Source: JAFALX01 sp036378495 | Lineage (GTDB): Bacteria > Chloroflexota > Dormibacteria > Aeolococcales > Aeolococcaceae | Direction of reading: 5' to 3' | Assembly: GCA_036378495.1 (NCBI GenBank) | Contig: DASUWI010000041.1 | Span: 1 to 63,123, forward strand | DNA length: 63,123 nt | Part shown: positions 24,301 to 32,635 of the stretch, piece after piece | Layout: each line of letters begins with the position of its first letter | How positions within the stretch are numbered: the stretch's first letter is position 1 | Notes under the pieces: model-generated | Told to the model about the DNA's origin: nothing | Databases searched by the model: none | The model's input: the letters and a program-made list of their open reading frames with translations, nothing else | Position numbers and translations under genes: made by a program

Positions 24301-24965
24301 AGGCGTTGCCGGCACGTCGCCGCCGTGGGACGACCACACACACCGCGCAGTCGGCCGCGCGCACCCATGCGCAGCCGGCGGTCGGCCCACCGCGTGGCAG
24401 TGGTGCCGTCGCCGGCGCGCGCTACGGAGACGCACCCCACGTTGCACGTGATCCGTCCCAGGACCCGCCGCCACCGCTGCTCGAGCTGCCGGCGCCACCC
24501 CCGGCGCTGCAGGACATGGATGAGCGCACCCGCGTGACCACCGAATATGCGCTCACGCAGGTGAGCACCGGACAGCACCTGATCACCTTCATCAGGGCGC
24601 AACTCGACGCACTCGGATGCATGCGACTGGCTCTGGCACGCGCCCGCCCCGACGGGTCGCGCGTTCGGGTTGCGGGGCTCGTCATCACCCGCCAGGCGCC
24701 GATGTCCGCCAGCGGCTTCCGATTCTTCACGCTCACCGATGAGGACGCCAACCTCGACCTCGTCTTTCGCCCGGACATAGCGCAGCGCACGCGTGACGCC
24801 GCCCGCCATCCACTGTTGATGGTGGACGGCCTGCTGCAGGTGGAACACGGGCGCATCAACGTCGTGGTGCAACAGGTGACGGCGCTCGACCGTGACGGCA
24901 GGCCGCTGCCGGCCGACGCACCTCTGACGACCATTCCCTCGCCGCGGCCGCACAACTTCCGCTGA
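21306..24965 (+). CDS. dnaE2: error-prone DNA polymerase III alpha subunit
   Basis: 1219 aa. PHP domain at the start (SHYSFLEGAAAPRAIAA, GLCDRSGLYGAVEF), C-family palm with catalytic Asp436 and Asp438 (PDIDIDFSTDHRE) and Asp647 (LIKMDLLGL), fingers, HhH region (FARTAYETAWLRLEHP) and an OB fold near 1125-1190. It lacks the clamp motif-rich C-terminus of replicative DnaE. Three Pro/Ser-rich segments are unusual: about residues 115-160, 515-575 (inside the palm-finger region) and 1000-1065. This is the polymerase of the ImuA/ImuB/DnaE2 mutasome. GTG start overlapping the preceding ORF. Confidence 0.93.
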   Translation: MSGVELAARSHYSFLEGAAAPRAIAATAAALGIEAVGLCDRSGLYGAVEFIQAAQAAGIKPIIGTELELTDGSRLRLLARDRSGYRQLCRAVSAAQLAGVKGQPRVRLPAIEIDDLPPPSRGRFLPPPERPRALRPTAGPFPGGWPGLPSATPRATGEPASIDAADLSSCIALAGGPRSSLVDRLVRGDRRGALRHAERLRECFGRDRLAILLTHHLHPADSWIAAECARIAQQTGIPTVASATPDHATVDDKPLLDVLTAIRHRTTLDQAAAHGLLLPNSEHRVQPEATLRRRLSAYPEAFDTAARIATECGVSLDFSNVRFPGFPVPAGETPFSVLYALCQESVQRKYHPMTRQVAARLQRELDVIEKTGLAEFFLITWDIMRYAREHSIPGQGRGSAADSIVAYLLGITRVDPVAHDLLFERFLHEDHQGTPDIDIDFSTDHREQVLQYVYDKYGADRTGMVANVVTFRPRMAIRQVGAAMGFPETIIDRLAKGADGWYMATLDETLRAAGIEASMPAGPAAAGSPPRSPLGSPQATNSLGSLGDPPQRHPPATPRDVIPSSPTSATCAATSSLPSSLPWQLFLDVLKRIEGTPRHLSIHVGGMLVTGEPLVDVVPVERATMPGRVVVQFDKDDVEDLGLIKMDLLGLRTLSAIAECLDLIEQTTGFRPNLDELRLDDPRVYDMICNVDTIGLFQIESRAQQQSLWQSQPREFNDLIVQVAIIRPGPIQGDAVNPYLRRRQGLEPVTYMHPRLEPILAETKGVILYQEQILRIVMELAGYTAGEADRFRRAMNRHRSRMEMEELRDEFLRRCLAHELTLPVAEQIFKSVAGFAEFGFCKSHAAAFARTAYETAWLRLEHPTHYTCALLNAQPMGFYAPGVLVDDARRHGVRVLPVDVTRSRARCTVEKIDDADTRQQQSFAIRLGFAYVRGLGPAARAACDDAVVAGANGSLEEFWRHALLPRTAMENLVKVGAFDSIAGGLHRRQLLWQLKRIEEALPARRRRGTTTHTAQSAARTHAQPAVGPPRGSGAVAGARYGDAPHVARDPSQDPPPPLLELPAPPPALQDMDERTRVTTEYALTQVSTGQHLITFIRAQLDALGCMRLALARARPDGSRVRVAGLVITRQAPMSASGFRFFTLTDEDANLDLVFRPDIAQRTRDAARHPLLMVDGLLQVEHGRINVVVQQVTALDRDGRPLPADAPLTTIPSPRPHNFR

Positions 24966-25113
24966 TCCAGCGACCACCGGGTCACACGCGAGTGACGCTC
25001 CCGCGCCAGTGCCCCGACCTCGCCGAGCCCCGCCTTGCGGCTGCATACGCTCGATGGCGATTACCGAGGGACCGGCCCCGGTCGGTTGCCGGCATCGGCC
25101 ACCGAGAACACAT

Positions 25114-26145
25114 GTGAACGAGGATCCGAAGAGCGACTCGAGCTGGTTCACACCGCCGGAACGAGGCAGCGGCGCGTCCAGCTGGCCGGCGGCACCGCCG
25201 GTCGTGGACCCGTTGATCGAGGGCCCCCCGGCCGCCGGACTCGAGGAGTTCGCCCCGCTCGAGGAGCGCCCGACCCAACCGCCTCAACGGCGCGTGCTGG
25301 CCACGGCGCTGGCCCCGCCGACACCATTGATCCGCCCGGTGCCTGCGCAGCGTCCGGAGCCGTCATCGGGCTCGCCGCCGGGCGCTGCCCGGCCGGAGGT
25401 TGCTGCCCACGAGGGCGGCGGCGGCCCCGGATGGCGAGTCCGAAGTCCGCAGCCGCCTCCGGCGATGGCTGCGCCCGCGGCGCCCGATACGCCCTCCGGG
25501 CGCCTGATCGCCGACCTGGAGCCGGTTGCGCCGCCGCCGCCGATGCCGCTGATGCCATGGGAGAGGAAGGCGACCACGCGCCCCCTGCGCCGCTACCTGC
25601 TGTTCGGCACCGGCCTCTTCGCGCTCTGCGGCCTGGCGGCACTCGTCTTCGGCGGCGTTGGTCGGAGCGGGCCGTCGATCCAGCAACCCTCGACCATAGA
25701 CGCGCTCACCCAGGTGGACACCCCCCAGGTGTCCGCCCTGCTGCAGTCACTCGACCGGTTCGAGCGATCCGTCGGGGCGAGCAACGTGGTGACGGGCGCG
25801 TACGGCACAAACGGCGAGCCGCAGCTGCTGCTGGTCGTCGTTCAGGGCGGGATCATCAGCAACGGCGGGACCCGCGAGGCGGTCGACACGTTCATGCGAG
25901 GCCTCACCGCCGGCGCCGGCGGGGCCGGGTGGACGCTCGACCCCTCCAAGCTCACCGTGAGCACGGCGGACGGCACCACGTTCGAGTGCGACAGCGGGCC
26001 CTCGAGCCAGCTCAACGGCGACGTCCTCGGCGCCTGCGCCTGGACCGACCCCGGCGTGGCGGGAGCCGTGGTCGACCTCACCGGGCAGCCGCTCGGCGAC
26101 ACCCTCAACGACGCAGTGCAGGCTCGCGCCGGGTCCGTCCACTGA
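25114..26145 (+). CDS. single-pass membrane protein with Pro-rich cytoplasmic part
   Basis: 343 aa. Residues 1-155 are Pro/Ala/Gly-rich and disordered, then a membrane helix YLLFGTGLFALCGLAALVFGG (about residues 160-180), then about 145 extracytoplasmic residues with regular beta-like segments (LLLVVVQGGIISNGG, FECDSGPSSQLNGDVLG). No family recognised. GTG 25114 is preferred because upstream in-frame sequence is basic and without a domain; the ribosome site is weak. It precedes sppA by 41 bases. Confidence 0.65.
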   Translation: MNEDPKSDSSWFTPPERGSGASSWPAAPPVVDPLIEGPPAAGLEEFAPLEERPTQPPQRRVLATALAPPTPLIRPVPAQRPEPSSGSPPGAARPEVAAHEGGGGPGWRVRSPQPPPAMAAPAAPDTPSGRLIADLEPVAPPPPMPLMPWERKATTRPLRRYLLFGTGLFALCGLAALVFGGVGRSGPSIQQPSTIDALTQVDTPQVSALLQSLDRFERSVGASNVVTGAYGTNGEPQLLLVVVQGGIISNGGTREAVDTFMRGLTAGAGGAGWTLDPSKLTVSTADGTTFECDSGPSSQLNGDVLGACAWTDPGVAGAVVDLTGQPLGDTLNDAVQARAGSVH

Positions 26146-26186
26146 GAGAGGGCGGCCCCGATGGCTGCGGCCCGTAGCATGGGGTC

Positions 26187-27017
26187 GTGAGCAGCAACGG
26201 AGAGTTGAGCGAGCGCTTCAGCAAGCTCCTCGACCGCAATCGCATCGGCATCATCGAGGTGCGCGGCGTGATCGACGGAGCGGTGCGCACCGACACGATC
26301 ACGCGCCTGCTCGGGGCGGCGCGTCGCAACCGTCACGTGCAGGCCGTCGTGCTGGACGTCGACTCCCCGGGCGGCGGCGCCGTCGGCTCCGAGCTGCTCT
26401 ACGTCGCGGTGAAGCGGCTCGCCGCGGAGAAGCCGGTGGTCGCCTGGATCCGCACCACGGGCGCCTCGGGCGCGTATTTCCTGGCGTGTGGCGCCACCCG
26501 CATCGTGGCCTTCCCGGCGGCCATCGTCGGCTCCATCGGCGTTATCAGCGTGCGGCCGATCGCCGTCGAAGCCCTGCGCCGGCTGGGAACGCGAATCGCC
26601 GTCACCAAGACGGGCCCGTTCAAGGACCTGGGCGCGCCCTGGCGTGAGCCCACCGAGGAGGATGCGGCCAAGGAGCGCGAGCTCGTGCAGGCGATCTTCC
26701 GCCGGTTCACCTCGGCGGTTCGGGCTGCGCGGGGCTTCGACGACACCGCGCTCGACCGCGTGACCACCGGCGAGGTGTGGCTCGGAACGCAGGCGCTCGA
26801 GCTCGGGCTGGTGGATGCGCTGGTCGACGACGAGGACGGCGCCACGGAGGTGGCGCAGGATCTGGCGGCGCTGCCGCACCGGCACACCGTCCGGCTCGGA
26901 CCGAAGCGCACCGTGCTGCAGCGTCTGGGCATGCCCGGTGCCGGCATGGGACCGCCCGGCCCGCGCTGGATCGCCGAGCTCGAGGGCTGGGCGAGCGCGC
27001 CGCGGCTGCGTGCCTGA
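26187..27017 (+). CDS. S49 family peptidase (SppA-like)
   Basis: 276 aa. ClpP-crotonase-like fold with the Ser/Lys dyad at Ser94 (TTGASGAYFLA) and Lys146 (TGPFKDLGAPWREP); the 52-residue gap equals that of Bacillus SppA. It would cleave residual signal peptides or other membrane-embedded peptides. No transmembrane helix or signal is present at the N-terminus, so it may be cytosolic or membrane-associated by partners. GTG start. Confidence 0.87.
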   Translation: MSSNGELSERFSKLLDRNRIGIIEVRGVIDGAVRTDTITRLLGAARRNRHVQAVVLDVDSPGGGAVGSELLYVAVKRLAAEKPVVAWIRTTGASGAYFLACGATRIVAFPAAIVGSIGVISVRPIAVEALRRLGTRIAVTKTGPFKDLGAPWREPTEEDAAKERELVQAIFRRFTSAVRAARGFDDTALDRVTTGEVWLGTQALELGLVDALVDDEDGATEVAQDLAALPHRHTVRLGPKRTVLQRLGMPGAGMGPPGPRWIAELEGWASAPRLRA

Positions 27018-27023
27018 GACGGG

Positions 27024-27641
27024 CTAGCCCAGCCAGCCCGCCGCGAGGTCGGCGGCGACGTGCGCCACCGCCGGAGCTGTCACGCCGCCCGTGAGCAGGC
27101 GCAGGCCGCCGAGCAGCACGCCGGCTGCGAGGTCCAGCGGCAGCGCCGCCCAGCCGTAGAGCGGCACGTGGAGCAGTGCGAAGGCGACGGAGGTCACCGC
27201 CAGCGCGGAGGCGGGCCCGGCGCCCTCCTCGAGGGTGGTGAAGAGCGCGCCCCTGAGCATCACCTCCTCGCCGGTGGCCACCAGGGCCACAACCGGCGTC
27301 CAGAGCAGGAGCGTTCCCAGATGACGCGCGGCGTCCACCGGCACGTGCGGCACCGAGCTCAGCCAGAGGGCAACGAGCAGCAGCGCACCACCGGCGCCGA
27401 GCGAGACGGCGCGCACCCATGCGGGAGTGCGGCGGACGCGGAACCCGGCGGCGACCGAGAGGACGAGGAGGACCAGGGCGAAGACGGTGGCTGCGCCCAG
27501 CGAGGCTGCGGGAACGGCTCCGCCCATGGCCGCCCGCAGGCCGGCGGCGGCCGCTCCGCCGCCGACGAGAAGCACAGCGCGCATCGTCGCGGGGTGGCCG
27601 AGCCGCAATGCCCGCCCCGGTGCGCCCGCCCACGCGATCAC
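27024..27641 (-). CDS. CPBP family intramembrane glutamic endopeptidase
   Basis: 205 aa, six or so membrane segments. CPBP motifs: EEVMLRGALFTTLEE (Glu-Glu and Arg), the His in ALLHVPLYGW, and the last motif AVAHVAADLAAG. The family contains CAAX-processing and bacteriocin-immunity proteases; substrate unknown. GTG 27641 overlaps the stop of the upstream gene (GTGA), so it is third in a three-gene minus-strand operon. Confidence 0.85.
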   Translation of the reverse strand: MIAWAGAPGRALRLGHPATMRAVLLVGGGAAAAGLRAAMGGAVPAASLGAATVFALVLLVLSVAAGFRVRRTPAWVRAVSLGAGGALLLVALWLSSVPHVPVDAARHLGTLLLWTPVVALVATGEEVMLRGALFTTLEEGAGPASALAVTSVAFALLHVPLYGWAALPLDLAAGVLLGGLRLLTGGVTAPAVAHVAADLAAGWLG

Positions 27642-28330
27642 CGGCGCCGCCTGACGTTCAGCCGCGCCAGCCCCAGGGTGGCCACGATCACCAGCACCGC
27701 AAGGACGCCCACGATCGCCGCCACAGGCACGCCTCCGCCCGACCCGCCGCTCCCGCCCGCTGCCGAGCGGAACAGCCCGAAGTCGCCTGTCTTCGTCGAC
27801 ACCGCCTCGAAAGTGGAGCCACAGCCGAGGTTGAAGGTGCGCAGCGGCTGCCAGCCACCCCCGCTGTGCACGTACATCGTCAGCGCGGAGCTCGCGCCCG
27901 TGCCCCGGAGCACAACGGTCACGGGCATCTGAGGCTGCGGCTGCACGTCCTGGCCGGCGGACGTGGCGGTGATCCGGTAGGCGTTGCCGTCCTGCACCAG
28001 CCCGGACGGCGCCGGCGCGGGTGGCGACTCCGGCGTGATCGAGACCGTGATGGGGGAGGTGCTGCTGAACGTGCCCGCCATCATCAGGATCTGCGCCTGC
28101 GACGGCGTTTCGCTGGTCAGCACCTCCGCGGTGGGGAACGACCCGCCCGGGTAGGTCATCGTCGCCGACGCCGGCGGCGGCGAGTGGTCGAGCAGCCGGT
28201 ACGGATCCTGAACGCACAGCCCGTCGTAGAGGGGCGGTGACGCAGCCGGCAGCAGCCGCCAGAGAACGGCGAGCACGATCGCGCTCGCGGCGACCGCCCC
28301 CCAGCCAAGGCGTCTCGCGGCGCCGGGCAC
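27638..28330 (-). CDS. membrane-anchored protein with Pro-rich ectodomain
   Basis: 230 aa, one membrane helix near the N-terminus (WGAVAASAIVLAVLWRLLPA), about 160 extracytoplasmic residues rich in Pro/Ser/Thr, and a second membrane helix near the end followed by an Arg tail (RLNVRRRR). I recognise no domain. GTG 28330 lies one base past the stop of the glycosyltransferase, so it is translated with it and with the CPBP protease downstream; the latter might process or shed it. Confidence 0.62.
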   Translation of the reverse strand: MPGAARRLGWGAVAASAIVLAVLWRLLPAASPPLYDGLCVQDPYRLLDHSPPPASATMTYPGGSFPTAEVLTSETPSQAQILMMAGTFSSTSPITVSITPESPPAPAPSGLVQDGNAYRITATSAGQDVQPQPQMPVTVVLRGTGASSALTMYVHSGGGWQPLRTFNLGCGSTFEAVSTKTGDFGLFRSAAGGSGGSGGGVPVAAIVGVLAVLVIVATLGLARLNVRRRR

Positions 28331-28331
28331 C

Positions 28332-29840
28332 TCAGCCGGTGCTGGGAACTGTGGAGGCTGGGGAGCCGACTCCGACGCTGCCGGCCGCCTGGGCGGCGGC
28401 GGCCAGCGGGCCGACCAGGTCGGAGACCGCCTGGGTGGCGAGCTCGAGCGCCTGCGGGCTGAACCCCCGCGGCGCCGCCCGCTCACAGATGACGACGGCG
28501 ACGACGTCGTCGCCATCGACCACGGGCACGATCAGGCGCGAAAGGCCCTCGATGTTCCGGCGCCGCTGTGCGCGGTAGGAGGGAGCCTCGGTGAGAAGGA
28601 GCGGTCGCTTGCTGCCCACGGCGTGCGCCATGATGCCGCTGGGAAGGCCGGAAACGTCGCCTCGCGGCGGCAGCACGAAGGCGCGGTCGGCGCCCAGGCG
28701 CTCGGCGAGGCGGGCGAGGCTGGCCTGGACGCCCCGATCGACGGCGATCCTGGCCCAGGCGGAGGGACGGCGGCGCACCGACTCATTGTTGGCGATCCCG
28801 TTCACCGCCATGGCGAGCGCCGCGGCGCTCAGCGCCGAGGGCACCACGCTGAAGTCGAGCGAGATCAGGCCGGCGAACAGGCCGAACATGAGGACGCCCG
28901 TGAGCACCGCGTAGTCGAGGTAGTGGCGGGGCGCACCGCTCTGCCTGTGCTGGTCGGCGAAGGTCCAGCGCCAGTTGAGCATGCCGTTCCACGCGGCGCT
29001 GAGGGCGAAGGCGGGCAGGAACGCGATCAACGGGTTGATGTGGCCCGGCCCGCTCAGGGCCCAGATCGTCGGCACCAGCACCGCCACACCGCTCAACCCC
29101 ACGAGCCCGAACTTCCAGCGCCGTGCGGAGCCCGGCACCTCCATGAAGAGAGAGCGCAGGTGGCCGAGGTACAGAAGGCCCTGGCGCAGCCCCGCCTTGC
29201 TGGCGCCGTGCTGCCGCGCTTCCTGGCTGACCGGGACGTCGACCACGCGGAGCGCGGGCACGCACACCAGGAGCTCGAGCAGGATCTTGAATCCGACGGG
29301 CCGGAACTCGATTCCGTCGATCAGCGCCCGGCGGCAGAGGAAGAAGCCGGAGAGGGGGTCGGTGGAGAGGCGCGCCTCTCTGAACAGGAGATGGGCCGCC
29401 AGCGAGGCCACCCGGCTGACCACCCGCCGTCCCATTCCACTCAAGCCCTCGGTGCCGCCGCCGCGCATGTAGCGGCTTGCGATCACGAGGTCGGCGCCGG
29501 CCGCGGCCGGCTCCAGGAGTTGCGGTATGAGCTCGGGCGGATGCTGGAGGTCGGCGTCCATCACGCACACGTAGCGGCCACGCGCCTGGCGCAGCCCGGT
29601 CACGACGGCGGTGCTGAGGCCGCCGGCCCGCTCCTCGCCCCGCCGGAGCAGCGCCCGGACGTCGTCCCGCTCACGATCCAGCGCCGCCAGCAGGTCCTGG
29701 GTGCCGTCGTCGCTGTCGTCGACGAAGCAGATCTCGTGGTCGACGCCGTGCAGCGCCGCCGAGACCCGCTCCACCAACGGCCCGATGTTGCCGGCCTCGT
29801 TCCTCGTGGGCACGACCACGCTGACCAGGAGGCCACCCAT
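28332..29840 (-). CDS. GT2 glycosyltransferase fused to GtrA-like membrane domain and GAF domain
   Basis: 502 aa. Residues about 3-235 are a dolichol-phosphate-mannose-synthase-like GT2 domain (VSVVVPTRNEAGNIGPLV, FVDDSDDGTQDLL, VMDADLQHPPELI, TDPLSGFFLCRRALI). About 240-360 are four membrane helices of the GtrA/DPMS-2 type. About 370-490 resemble a GAF domain (GVQASLARLAERLGADRAFVL, GLSRLIVPVVDGDDVVAVVI). The enzyme should move a sugar from a nucleotide sugar to polyprenyl phosphate. The fused GAF sensor is unusual. ATG 29840 just precedes the GT2 start. The 200-base gap to the mce operon is a divergent promoter region. Confidence 0.8.
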   Translation of the reverse strand: MGGLLVSVVVPTRNEAGNIGPLVERVSAALHGVDHEICFVDDSDDGTQDLLAALDRERDDVRALLRRGEERAGGLSTAVVTGLRQARGRYVCVMDADLQHPPELIPQLLEPAAAGADLVIASRYMRGGGTEGLSGMGRRVVSRVASLAAHLLFREARLSTDPLSGFFLCRRALIDGIEFRPVGFKILLELLVCVPALRVVDVPVSQEARQHGASKAGLRQGLLYLGHLRSLFMEVPGSARRWKFGLVGLSGVAVLVPTIWALSGPGHINPLIAFLPAFALSAAWNGMLNWRWTFADQHRQSGAPRHYLDYAVLTGVLMFGLFAGLISLDFSVVPSALSAAALAMAVNGIANNESVRRRPSAWARIAVDRGVQASLARLAERLGADRAFVLPPRGDVSGLPSGIMAHAVGSKRPLLLTEAPSYRAQRRRNIEGLSRLIVPVVDGDDVVAVVICERAAPRGFSPQALELATQAVSDLVGPLAAAAQAAGSVGVGSPASTVPSTG

Positions 29841-30041
29841 GCGTGAAGGATACGGGGACGTCCGATTGATGACCGTTCGCGTGACCGAGCGCGCCAAAAT
29901 CGTGATAGGTGGGTCGCACAGCCAGAGTTCGCAGGTATTGTCACCTCTAGGGCGTTGCAGAAATTGGAGCGCGACGCATTACGGAGACCGCCCGCCCTCA
30001 CGCGGTGACGGGGCGGCGGCCAATTGGGAACAAGCTGATCG

Positions 30042-30821
30042 GTGGGTAGCCGGGCCCGACAGGGGCTAGTGGCCCTGGGGGATCAATCACTGCTGTTCGC
30101 CGCGGCGGTGCGGGGGGTCTTCCAGCGCCCGTTCTACCTCGGCGAGTTCCTGGAGCAGTGCCGGTTCATCCTCGGCGCCTGCTTCGTGCCGCTCCTGCTG
30201 ACCGGCCTGGGGTGGGGCGTCATCGTCGCGCTCGAGGCCGGCAACTTCTTCAAGCTGGCGGGCGCCGAGTGGCGCATCGGGGGGTTCATGGTCCTGGCCA
30301 ACGTGCGCGAGTTCGCGCCGGTGGCCACCGGTCTGATGGTCGCGGCTGTGGCGGGCACCGCGATCACGGCGGACCTCGGGGCGCGCAAGGTGCGCGACGA
30401 GCTGGAGGCCCTGAGCGTGATGGGGATCTCGAACATCCTCTTCATCGTCGTCCCCCGCTTCCTGGCGCTGGCGTTCATGACCGCCCTCTACAACATCCCG
30501 ATGATCGCGTTCACGTGCCTGAGCGGCTACCTGGCCAGCGTGCTGCTCGTGGGCGTGAACAGCGGCGCCTTCATCAGCACCTTCTTCACGCAGGGCACGC
30601 TCCAGGACCTGTACGGCGGCGAGATCAAGTGCATCGTCTTCGGCATGCTCATCGCCACCATCTGCTGCTACAAGGGCATCACGGCGCGCGGTGGCGCCGA
30701 AGGGGTGGCGCGTGCCGTCCATCAGGCGGTGGTGGCCAGCTTCGTCAGCATCCAGATCTTCGAGTACCTGTACACACCCACGGTGCTGGCGCTCTTCCAC
30801 ACCAACAACGTGCTGCGATGA
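30042..30821 (+). CDS. MlaE/YrbE family ABC permease, first
   Basis: 259 aa with five or so membrane helices. The MlaE signature is clear: GTAITADLGARKVRDELEAL, VMGISN. MlaE/YrbE proteins form the membrane channel for lipid movement by MCE systems. GTG start; it opens the operon. The last four bases overlap the next permease gene. Confidence 0.9.
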   Translation: MGSRARQGLVALGDQSLLFAAAVRGVFQRPFYLGEFLEQCRFILGACFVPLLLTGLGWGVIVALEAGNFFKLAGAEWRIGGFMVLANVREFAPVATGLMVAAVAGTAITADLGARKVRDELEALSVMGISNILFIVVPRFLALAFMTALYNIPMIAFTCLSGYLASVLLVGVNSGAFISTFFTQGTLQDLYGGEIKCIVFGMLIATICCYKGITARGGAEGVARAVHQAVVASFVSIQIFEYLYTPTVLALFHTNNVLR

Positions 30822-31726
30822 CTCCTTTGAAGGGCAGGCGGTCCAGACGAACCGAGCGGGGCAGCGTAGGGAGGGCTGTAGTCACCACCGGCCGCCCGCC
30901 GCGGCCGCCGACCAAGGGACCGGCGCCGCCCCCCGCGGTGGTCACCGGGGTGCGCTCGCGTCTCGAGAACCTGGGGCGCATGGTGCAGTTCTCCGGCAGC
31001 GCGCTCGCCCGGATCCCGCAATCGACACGCTACATGCGCGAGATCTGGTGGTACGCGGCGTTCATCGCCATCGGATCCACCCCGGTGGCGCTCGTGCTCA
31101 CGTACTTCACGGGCAGCGAGTGCAGCGTCGAGGCGTACTACTCGCTGTCGCAGATCGGCGCGCAGTCACTCGCGGGGGTGTTCAACGCCATCTGCGACAC
31201 GCGCGAGATCACGCCGCTGTTCTTCGGCTTCGCCATCGGCGCGAAGGTGGGCTGCGGGCTGGTCGCGGAGCTGGGCACCATGCGTGTCAACGAGGAGATC
31301 GATGCGCTGGAGGTGATGGGCATCCCCAGCAAGATCTATCTCGTCAGCACCCGAATGCTGGCCACGTTCATCGTGCTGCCGTTCATGTACCTGCTCGCGC
31401 TGGGCGTCTCGTACCTGGGCTCTTACGTGGTGCAGATGTTCCAGGTGCCCGCCGGCACGATCTCGAGCGGCATCTACAGCGACTATTTCTACCGCTTCAT
31501 CAACCTTCAGGACCTCGCCTTCTCGATGATCAAGGCGGTGGTCTTCGCATTCCTCATCGTGTGTGTCGCCGTGTACTACGGCTACAACGTCACCGGGGGT
31601 GCTGTCGGCATCGGCAGAGCGGTGGCCAAGACGATGGCGCTCGCCCTCGTTATCACCGTCGTCGTCAACGCCCTGCTCACGCAGATCTTCTGGGGCACCA
31701 ACCCCAACCTCCCCATCCAGGTATGA
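30818..31726 (+). CDS. MlaE/YrbE family ABC permease, second
   Basis: 302 aa. About 60 extra Arg/Pro-rich residues precede the permease domain. The MlaE signature recurs: GAKVGCGLVAELGTMRVNEEIDALEVMGI. Two different permeases per operon is the mycobacterial yrbEA/yrbEB arrangement. ATG overlaps the preceding stop and its own stop overlaps the ATPase start. Confidence 0.9.
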   Translation: MTPLKGRRSRRTERGSVGRAVVTTGRPPRPPTKGPAPPPAVVTGVRSRLENLGRMVQFSGSALARIPQSTRYMREIWWYAAFIAIGSTPVALVLTYFTGSECSVEAYYSLSQIGAQSLAGVFNAICDTREITPLFFGFAIGAKVGCGLVAELGTMRVNEEIDALEVMGIPSKIYLVSTRMLATFIVLPFMYLLALGVSYLGSYVVQMFQVPAGTISSGIYSDYFYRFINLQDLAFSMIKAVVFAFLIVCVAVYYGYNVTGGAVGIGRAVAKTMALALVITVVVNALLTQIFWGTNPNLPIQV

Positions 31727-32631
31727 CCGCATTTCAGCCCGACACTCCCGGACCGCGTGGACCCGTGGTCGTGCCGCAATCACAGCGGCCGCTCGCTCCC
31801 GCGTGGTCGCCGTCGCGCTCCGGCGGCATGGCGTCCGTGCAGCGGCCGCAGACCCAGTCGCAGAGCACGTGGGAGAAAGACGCGGTCATCGAGCTGCGCG
31901 AGGTGCACAAGGCGTTCGGGTCGCTCAAGGTGCTTGACGGGGTGACGGTGCGCATCCCCCGCGGCGAGATCACGGTGCTCATGGGCCCCTCAGGGACGGG
32001 CAAGAGCGTGACCCTGCGCCACGTGGTGGGCCTGCTGCCTCCGGACCGCGGCGACGTCTATGTCGACGGCAACGACGTGCCCAAGCTCAACGAGCACGAG
32101 CTGCTGGCGCTGCGGCGCGGCATCGGCATGCTGTTCCAGGACGGGGCGCTCTTCAGCTCCATGAACCTGTACGACAACGTCGCCTTCCCGCTGCGGCAGC
32201 AGACCCGCAAGGGCGAGGCTGAGATCCGCAAGATCGTCATGGAGCATCTGCAGGAGGTGGGCCTGGCGGGCGCGGAGAAGCGCATGCCCAACGAGCTCTC
32301 CGGAGGCATGCGCAAGCGCGCCGGCTTCGCGCGGGCGCTTGTGATGGAGCCCAAGATCCTGCTGTTCGACGAGCCCGACTCGGGGCTCGACCCGGTGCGC
32401 ACCACGCTGCTGTGCGACCTGATTCGCGAGATCAGCGACAAGTACCACGCCACCAGCATCGTGGTCAGTCACGACGTGGGCGCCGTGCGTCGCTTCGCCG
32501 ACAACATCGGCATCCTCTACAAGGGCAAGATGCGCCACTTCGGCACCAAGCGCGAGATCGAAGTCTCCGACGACGAGTTCGTGCACCAGTTCTTCAATGC
32601 GTCCTCCGAGGGGCCGCTGGGGATGGATTGA
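31723..32631 (+). CDS. MlaF/Mkl-type ABC transporter ATPase
   Basis: 302 aa. ABC motifs: Walker A GPSGTGKS, Q-loop MLFQDGALFSS, signature LSGGMRKR, Walker B ILLFDEPDSGLDP, H-loop VVSHDV. The long extra N-terminus (first 45 residues, Pro/Gln-rich) is unusual. This powers the mce lipid transporter. In Mycobacterium tuberculosis the equivalent (MceG/Mkl) is not encoded inside the mce operons, whereas here it is. Confidence 0.93.
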   Translation: MTAFQPDTPGPRGPVVVPQSQRPLAPAWSPSRSGGMASVQRPQTQSQSTWEKDAVIELREVHKAFGSLKVLDGVTVRIPRGEITVLMGPSGTGKSVTLRHVVGLLPPDRGDVYVDGNDVPKLNEHELLALRRGIGMLFQDGALFSSMNLYDNVAFPLRQQTRKGEAEIRKIVMEHLQEVGLAGAEKRMPNELSGGMRKRAGFARALVMEPKILLFDEPDSGLDPVRTTLLCDLIREISDKYHATSIVVSHDVGAVRRFADNIGILYKGKMRHFGTKREIEVSDDEFVHQFFNASSEGPLGMD

Positions 32632-32635
32632 GGCG

